Shown in pieces: positions 59,329 to 64,000 of a stretch of DNA of 64,000 bases. A model generated the notes under the pieces. That model searched no databases. It saw only the letters and a list, made by a program, of their open reading frames with translations, and was not told where the DNA came from. The first letter of the stretch is position 1; each line of letters opens with the position of its first letter. The DNA is from Bacillus bingmayongensis (lineage in GTDB: Bacteria; Bacillota; Bacilli; Bacillales; Bacillaceae_G). Location: NCBI RefSeq assembly GCF_000299035.1, contig NZ_JH921519.1, positions 120,079 through 184,078 of the forward strand, written 5' to 3'. The position numbers were made by a program, and so were the translations under genes.

Positions 59329-59526
59329 TTATTCCAACGTAAATATTTCCTCCACACTCATCCCAAAATACTTTGCAATCTTTAGCGACAATTCCAGACT
59401 CGGATTGTAATGATGATTTTCAATTGCCACAATCGTCTGCCTCGTTACTTGCATCGCTTTCGCCATTTCAATTTGTGTAATATTACTTTGTTTTCTTAGT
59501 TCTTTAATCCTGTTTTTCACACCCAT
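59329..59526 (-). CDS. XRE-family regulator (YozG/SinR-like small type)
   Basis: 65 residues, essentially a single helix-turn-helix (NRIKELRKQSNITQIEMAKA then MQVTRQTIVAIENHHYNPSL). This compact form is common in Firmicutes next to small membrane proteins. I chose the ATG at 59526 after GGTGGAG; the 28-residue extension runs through the operator and lacks a ribosome site. Two identical palindromes flank its promoter, so it is probably autoregulated. Confidence 0.88.
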   Translation of the reverse strand: MGVKNRIKELRKQSNITQIEMAKAMQVTRQTIVAIENHHYNPSLELSLKIAKYFGMSVEEIFTLE

Positions 59527-59543
59527 AGGCTCCACCTTCAAAA

Positions 59544-59559
59544 GTAAAGATATCTTTAC
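59544..59559. promoter_or_regulatory. XRE operator 1
   Basis: Perfect palindrome GTAAAGATATCTTTAC, 18 bp before the XRE start codon and just after the -10 box TATAAT (on the minus strand near 59570-59565). Confidence 0.8.
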
Positions 59560-59587
59560 TTGAATTATAAATATTTCCCAGTTGAAA

Positions 59588-59603
59588 GTAAAGATATCTT
59601 TAC
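59588..59603. promoter_or_regulatory. XRE operator 2
   Basis: The same palindrome GTAAAGATATCTTTAC, 44 bp from operator 1, covering the -35 box (TTTACT). Confidence 0.8.
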
Positions 59604-59608
59604 AAAAC

Positions 59609-59641
59609 AAAAAGGAGACATATTAACTATGTCTCCTTTTT
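59609..59641. repeat. Target palindrome, left copy, flanking IS1182
   Basis: AAAAAGGAGACAT / ATGTCTCCTTTTT hairpin with loop ATTAACT. The identical 33 bp occur at 61204-61236. The palindrome is a terminator for the leftward YeiH gene and was duplicated on IS insertion. Confidence 0.85.
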
Positions 59642-61204
59642 CAGGCTGTGGAGAAAGTTTGCTCCACAGCCTATTTTTGTGTCTGAACCCTTTTTTATCT
59701 GTCAACAATGATAAAAAGAGGAAAAGGAGCGATTTATTATGATGGGTGCATTGAAAAATCATCGCGATGAGCGTGTATCAGTTTCTGTTGAAGAGTTAGT
59801 TCCACAAGATCATTTTCTTCGTGCAATTGAAGCGACTATTAATTTTGATTTTATCGAGGAAAAGTTACGTCCTTATTATTGTGAAAACAATGGTCGCCCT
59901 TCTATTCATCCTATCGTCTTATTCAAAATGATGTTTATTGGCTATTTTTATGGTATTCGATCTGAACGTCAATTAGAAAAAGAGATTAAAACTAATATTG
60001 CGTATCGTTGGTTTTTAGGGTTTTCTTTATCGGATTCAGTACCAGACCACACTCCACAATCAGTTGGAACCGTCGTACTCGTTTTATTCATACAAATATT
60101 TTTGAAGAAATCTTTAATGAAATTGTACGTCAAGCGATGGAACATCGTATGGTGGGTGGGCGCGCATTGATGACAGATTCAACTCATGTGAAAGCAAACG
60201 CAAATAAAAATAAATTTGTACACAAAGTAAAAAAAGAGCGCCCTAAATTATATATGGAAGAATTAGAAGCGGCAGTTATAAAAGATAGGGAAAAACACGG
60301 AAAAAAGAATTAAAACCAAGAAAGGAACGTGATACCCCAATCAAAAAAACACGTGTAAGTACAACAGATCCAGATAGTGGCTTTTTAATGCGAGATGGAA
60401 AACCGAACGGTTTTCATTTCTTAGATCATCGTACAACGGATGCGAAATATAATGTGATTACAGATACATTTATTACGGCTGGAAATGTAGCGGATTCCGA
60501 GCCGTATTTAGAGCGACTTCAAGCACAAGTTGATAAGTTTGGATTTCAAATAGAAGCAGTGGCACTTGATGCTGGCTACTTTACAGGTTATATCTGCAAA
60601 AAATTATCGGAACAGAATATATTTATGGTGATGGGGTATCGCCGGTTTGGAAAAAGAAATAAAGACGTACCAAAAAGCCAATTTAAATACGAAAAAGAAA
60701 CAGATGTATTTGCCTGTCCAATGGGATGTATTTTAGAATATGCGACAACCGATCGAGAAGGATATCGCCAATATAAGTCTAATCCAACAGATTGCGCAGT
60801 TTGTCCGTTGCGTAACAAATGTTTCTCAGAGAAACAAAAACAGAAGGTCATTACACATCACATTTGGGAAGAGTATAAAGATATTGCACGAAAAAACAAA
60901 TTAACAAGTACAGGTAAAAAACTATATAAGGTACGCTGTTCTACTATTGAACGAAGCTTCGCGGATGCCAAAGAGCTACATGGCTATCGATACGCTCGGT
61001 TCCGGGGGCTGAAGTCTGTCCAAATGCAGGCTTATCTCACCGCAGCTTGCCAAAACATGAAAAAAATAGCCCTTCACCTGACCAAAAAGGGTCAGGTGAA
61101 GGGCTATTTTTCTAGCTTCTATCACTTTTTATTGTTTTCATTCACTAAAATATTAAAAAAATTCCAGAGTGTCGGAAACCCTAAAGGGTTTCCCAACACT
61201 CTGA
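59641..61204 (+). mobile_element. IS1182-family element, about 1.56 kb, defective
   Basis: The ends are imperfect inverted repeats: TCAGGCTGTGGAGAAAG on the left and, on the complement of the right end, TCAGAGTGTTGGGAAAC. The transposase gene has two frameshifts. The element lies between two copies of a terminator palindrome, in keeping with IS1182 target preference and its variable-length duplications. Confidence 0.88.
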
Positions 61205-61221
61205 AAAAGGAGACATATTAA
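59739..61221 (+). pseudogene. IS1182 transposase with two frameshifts
   Basis: Three overlapping frames give one protein: MGALKNHRDERVSVSVEEL to SVPDH, then SWNRRTRFIHTNIFEEIFNE to EKHGKK, then LKPRKERDTPIKKTRVSTTD onward. The first shift at about 60050 fits a 2-nt insertion (AC). The second, in the A-run at about 60300-60306, fits loss of one A. The DDE-type C-terminal part with YFTGYICKKLSEQNI and the zinc-like CPMGC...CAVCPLRNKC is intact. The frame reads through the IS end and stops in the duplicated palindrome. Confidence 0.9.
61066..61112 (+). terminator. Strong hairpin at the IS1182 3' end
   Basis: Perfect 18-bp stem (ATAGCCCTTCACCTGACC and its complement) with loop AAAAAG, then TTTTTC. 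It lies inside the end of the transposase frame and would stop transcripts leaving the IS. Confidence 0.85.
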
Positions 61222-61236
61222 CTATGTCTCCTTTTT
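61204..61236. repeat. Target palindrome, right copy (terminator of the YeiH gene)
   Basis: Identical to 59609-59641. It lies 7 bp after the stop of the leftward YeiH gene and has T-runs on both strands, so it still works as its terminator. Confidence 0.88.
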
Positions 61237-61242
61237 GTTACC

Positions 61243-62265
61243 TTACATAAAGCCTAACGCATATACAAGAATATAACCAAGAACCGAAAGGCAAACAGAT
61301 CCTACTAATCCTGCGACAAATGCTTTACTTCCTAATTTACGGAACGTCGTAAACTCTACATTTAAACCAAGCCCCGCCATTGCCATCGCAATGAGCATAT
61401 AAGCAATGATTACGATATACCCTGCGATCACCTCAGGTATAACACCTAATGAATGAAATGCACTCATTGCCAAGAACCCTAAAATAAACCATGGAATCGG
61501 AATATCACGCCAAGAGCCCTTTTGCCCATTTCCCTCACTACGCTTAAACCATAAACCAATTAAAATCGCCACTGGTACAAGCATGGCAACGCGCGTTAAT
61601 TTTACAATAACCGCAATATCAACAGAAGCGCTTCCGCCTGGCGCCGCCGCGGCGATGACGTGTGCAATTTCATGCAGTGTCGCTCCAGAAAATACACCGT
61701 AACTGTAAGGAGATAGGCCAAGAACCGGATATAATAAAGTATAGATCAGTGTGAAAATTGTACCTAGAATTGCAATAATTGCGGCACCGACCGCCGTTTC
61801 ATCGTCCTTCGCTTTCACTTGTGGCGCAATTGCCACCACTGCGGCCGCGCCGCAAATCGCTGTCCCGCACGCTGTTAAAATTCCAAGCTTCTTCTCTACT
61901 TTAAAAACGCGTGTTAATGCGTATACAACAACAAGTGTAAATGCAATAACAACCGCGGCAATAACCAACACTTTTGGCCCAGCCTTTGCGATATCAACAA
62001 GATTCAAACGCATTCCCAGCAAAATGATTCCGAACCGAAGTAACTTCTTACTAGCAAAATTCGTTCCCGCGATTGCTTCATAAGGCACACTAATTGTCGC
62101 TCTCCAAATCATCCCAATTAGAATAGCAATAACTAATTGTCCCATAATATTTAAAAATGGAAGCTCTGCTAAATATTTCGCGGCAATCGCAATCAACAAC
62201 GTAATCCCAATCCCCTGCGAAAATCCGAGACGCTTCTTCTTTTGTATAACAAGTGTTTGTTCCAC
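61243..62265 (-). CDS. YeiH-family putative sulfate/membrane exporter (UPF0324)
   Basis: 340 residues with ten or so membrane helices. Family motifs are LLRFGIILLGMRLNLVDI, ACGTAICGAAAVVAIAP and GVFSGATLHEIAHVIAAA. The function is inferred as anion or sulfonate export. I used the GTG at 62265 after GGAG; a 29-residue extension has no ribosome site. A LysR regulator is divergently placed 424 bp away, as in the YeiE-YeiH pair of E. coli. Confidence 0.88.
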   Translation of the reverse strand: MEQTLVIQKKKRLGFSQGIGITLLIAIAAKYLAELPFLNIMGQLVIAILIGMIWRATISVPYEAIAGTNFASKKLLRFGIILLGMRLNLVDIAKAGPKVLVIAAVVIAFTLVVVYALTRVFKVEKKLGILTACGTAICGAAAVVAIAPQVKAKDDETAVGAAIIAILGTIFTLIYTLLYPVLGLSPYSYGVFSGATLHEIAHVIAAAAPGGSASVDIAVIVKLTRVAMLVPVAILIGLWFKRSEGNGQKGSWRDIPIPWFILGFLAMSAFHSLGVIPEVIAGYIVIIAYMLIAMAMAGLGLNVEFTTFRKLGSKAFVAGLVGSVCLSVLGYILVYALGFM

Positions 62266-62389
62266 TTTGGACCACTCCAATAATCGTATTGGAACATGCA
62301 TGTTCTTTATATTTACATTATAGAAGAGTTTTAATGATAAGTTTAATACCAATATACAATCTCAATCATCAACAAAACTTATGATAGAA

Positions 62390-62636
62390 TAAAGTGAAAC
62401 TTTAATCAGCCCTCACCAATCGGGCTTTTACGGGCAGTTTATCTCCCACCTAACTTCTTTAGAAAAGTGGAAGCGGATCGCTCAGAATCGCAGGACGTTG
62501 GAGCACCCGACAGAGAGGCGCTTTTTGCCTCGTCCGAGGGGGCGAAACGACCGGAGATTCTAGCCGCTAGAGCTGGACAATGCTTTCGCCGAATTTTGAG
62601 GTGGGAGTATTACTGACCGCAAATAGCGGGGTAAAC
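62390..62636 (+). repeat. Family 2 hairpin repeat, interrupted by another repeat
   Basis: Outer parts 62390-62460 and 62581-62636 match the uninterrupted copy at 32826-32980 (as complement). In the intact copy CTTCTTT is directly followed by GCTTTTGCCGAATTTTG; here 120 bp of family 1 repeat lies between. Confidence 0.75.
62461..62580 (+). repeat. Family 1 hairpin repeat inserted in family 2
   Basis: AAAAGTGGAAGCGGATCG, the central stem GAGGC-GCTTTTT-GCCTC, and AGCCGCTAGAGCTGGA. It matches 31471-31589 in order, loop and ends. Its junctions define the ends of the inserted unit. Confidence 0.75.
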
Positions 62637-62688
62637 GAAAAGCACAAACGGCTATCCCACAGTCGTAACAAAAAAAGGAGCGAATACA

Positions 62689-63582
62689 ATGAACGTCGAC
62701 ATTTTAAAAATATTCGTGACTGTCGTAGAACAAAAACATTTCTCTCGTGCAGCTGAACTATTAAACCTTTCACAACCAGGCGTCAGCATGCATATTCGTA
62801 ATTTAGAAAATGAATTTGGCACCACGCTCATTCAGCGTTCTCCAAAGCATGTGCAAGTAACCGAAGCTGGTAACATTTTATACATACATGCAAAGCAAAT
62901 GCTATCGCTTTATGAAGAAGCTAAACAAGAGATTAATGAATTACACAACGTTGTCACAGGAACACTGCGCATCGGGGCTAGCTTTACAATTGGCGAGTAC
63001 TTACTGCCCAAAATATTAGCACGCTACGCCAACGAAAATCCGCACGTAGAAGTGCATACCTTCATCTCCAATACAGAAGAAGTCCTTCAAAGCATTCGCT
63101 CGAATCAAATTGACATTGGTTTAGTAGAAGGGCAGGTCGTGTACACCGATATTGATGTAGAAACCTTTATGGATGATGAAATGAAACTTGTCGTTCCACC
63201 CAAACATCCCCTCCTTAGCGCATGTACAATAAACGAGGATTCGCTACAAGACCAAGTATGGGTACTCAGAGAAACTGGATCCGGAACCCGCGCCTATAGC
63301 GATCGCTTTATCCACCATCACCACTTAAAGATGAAGCGCTTCTTTACATTTAGCAGTATACAAAGTGTCAAAGAAGCTGTCGCTGCTGGTCTTGGCATTG
63401 CTATCCTTTCAGATTGGACCGTACGAAAAGAACTACTAGCAGGAGAAATCTTTCACATTAAAGTTCCAAATGAAAAGCTTACCCGCCCCTTCTCCATCGT
63501 TCGTGGTAAATACTTTATCCCTTCAAAAGCCATTCAAGTCTTTTTAGATCATGTTCAATTATTTGCGAAAAAACAGAGTTGA
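62689..63582 (+). CDS. LysR-family transcriptional regulator
   Basis: 297 residues. N-terminal winged helix (DILKIFVTVVEQKHFSRAAE, LLNLSQPGVSMHIRNLE) and the C-terminal type 2 periplasmic-binding-like effector domain (TLRIGASFTIGEYLLPKILA). AAAGGAG precedes the ATG. It is divergent from the YeiH-like gene and probably controls it. The effector is unknown; CysB/YeiE-like regulators sense sulfur compounds. Confidence 0.92.
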   Translation: MNVDILKIFVTVVEQKHFSRAAELLNLSQPGVSMHIRNLENEFGTTLIQRSPKHVQVTEAGNILYIHAKQMLSLYEEAKQEINELHNVVTGTLRIGASFTIGEYLLPKILARYANENPHVEVHTFISNTEEVLQSIRSNQIDIGLVEGQVVYTDIDVETFMDDEMKLVVPPKHPLLSACTINEDSLQDQVWVLRETGSGTRAYSDRFIHHHHLKMKRFFTFSSIQSVKEAVAAGLGIAILSDWTVRKELLAGEIFHIKVPNEKLTRPFSIVRGKYFIPSKAIQVFLDHVQLFAKKQS

Positions 63583-63633
63583 CCTTCACACTAATGTGAA
63601 GGTTTACAATATATATAAAAGGGGTGGAAGGCA

Positions 63634-63816
63634 GTGCGAATTGGAGAATTATCAAAGCAAAAAGCTTTACCGCTCATTGCGCAATTTCAATACATCTTTG
63701 ACTTTATCGGCTCTTCATTTGAAGGCTATATTATTGGTGACGCCAATGCACCGGATGAAATTTCAAACGATAAAGAAGCACTAGCGAAAGTCAAACTATA
63801 CAATGAACGGTTTTAA
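63634..63816 (+). CDS. Small protein of 60 residues, possibly a gene fragment
   Basis: Starts at GTG 63634 after GGAAGG and reads MRIGELSKQKALPLIAQFQY, ending KVKLYNERF. It contains FDFIGSSFEGYIIGDANAPD. No family recognised. It lies 51 bp after the LysR gene in the same orientation. Its shortness and the odd sequence after it suggest that it may be the start or remainder of a larger protein. Confidence 0.5.
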   Translation: MRIGELSKQKALPLIAQFQYIFDFIGSSFEGYIIGDANAPDEISNDKEALAKVKLYNERF

Positions 63817-63972
63817 AAATAATAGCCTTGAATTGAAACAAATTCATACTTGTAAGGAAGTACTCTAATGTCTTTCCTATATATCGACGAGGCCGCTGGA
63901 ATTTCCCAAGAAATATCGATAATTTGACACAAGATATCGGCGTTTCTACAACATTCGGCCTCCGTAAACATC

Positions 63973-63994
63973 AAAAAAAAAAAAAAAAAAAAAA
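63973..63994. other. Run of 22 A residues at the window end
   Basis: An uninterrupted A-run followed by CGCGCC. It is out of keeping with the rest of the window and may be an assembly or padding artefact. Confidence 0.7.
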
Positions 63995-64000
63995 CGCGCC

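Overview
The window is chromosomal DNA of a Bacillus cereus group member. The low G+C content, the gapA-pgk-tpi-pgm-eno operon under a CggR operator, the crh/whiA/yvcK/rapZ cluster, a second spoVA operon with DUF1657 genes, an IS231 copy and typical B. cereus-group dispersed hairpin repeats all point there. Identification rests on recognising protein families and motifs by eye; no database was searched.

Layout. Positions 1-11.5 kb are host: partial secG, a CidA/CidB-type membrane pair, a nucleoside hydrolase-like gene, then the central glycolytic operon (read leftwards from its own CggR-controlled promoter), a glutaredoxin-like gene and rpoN/sigL. Positions 11688-26432 hold a 14.7-kb integrative element in a tRNA-Arg(CCG) gene, bounded by 51-bp direct repeats, with a tyrosine integrase beside the intact tRNA. 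It carries a 1063-residue phage tail tape-measure protein, a small-terminase-like HTH protein, an XRE regulator, a holin-like protein, a second small recombinase, a type I toxin-like gene and several apparent RNA genes. I see no capsid, portal, large terminase, endolysin or replication module. I read it as a phage satellite (PICI-like) or a strongly reduced prophage, and it is the most novel part of the window. Two 60-bp promoter regions with matching sequence precede the tape-measure gene and the XRE/terminase-like operon.

Positions 26.8-30.7 kb are the seven-gene spoVA2-type operon (DUF1657, YhcN/YlaJ lipoprotein, spoVAC, spoVAD, spoVAE, DUF1657, YetF-DUF1657 fusion). Then come clpP with a CtsR operator and, at 32-37.4 kb, an anaerobic/nitrosative-stress cluster: ric/scdA, a Crp/Fnr regulator interrupted near its 5' end by IS231, DUF1858 and DUF438-hemerythrin genes, with CRP/FNR-type and Fur-type boxes. 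Positions 37.4-47.6 kb carry crh-whiA-yvcK-rapZ-nudix, trxB, a TPR protein, an acyltransferase, ppaX, lgt and hprK, all leftward. Positions 48.5-53.4 kb are uvrA/uvrB behind a LexA-like box. The right end holds a YitT protein, a lipoprotein, a CodY-box amino-acid permease, a MerR-type regulator with a membrane protein, an XRE regulator with twin operators, a frameshifted IS1182-family element, a YeiH exporter and its divergent LysR regulator.

Decay and mobile DNA. There are gene remnants (DUF368, amine oxidase C-terminus, an IS1182 5' end, a frameshifted phage gene), a full IS231, and nested palindromic repeats whose stems covary. The window ends in a run of 22 A residues that should be checked as a possible assembly artefact.
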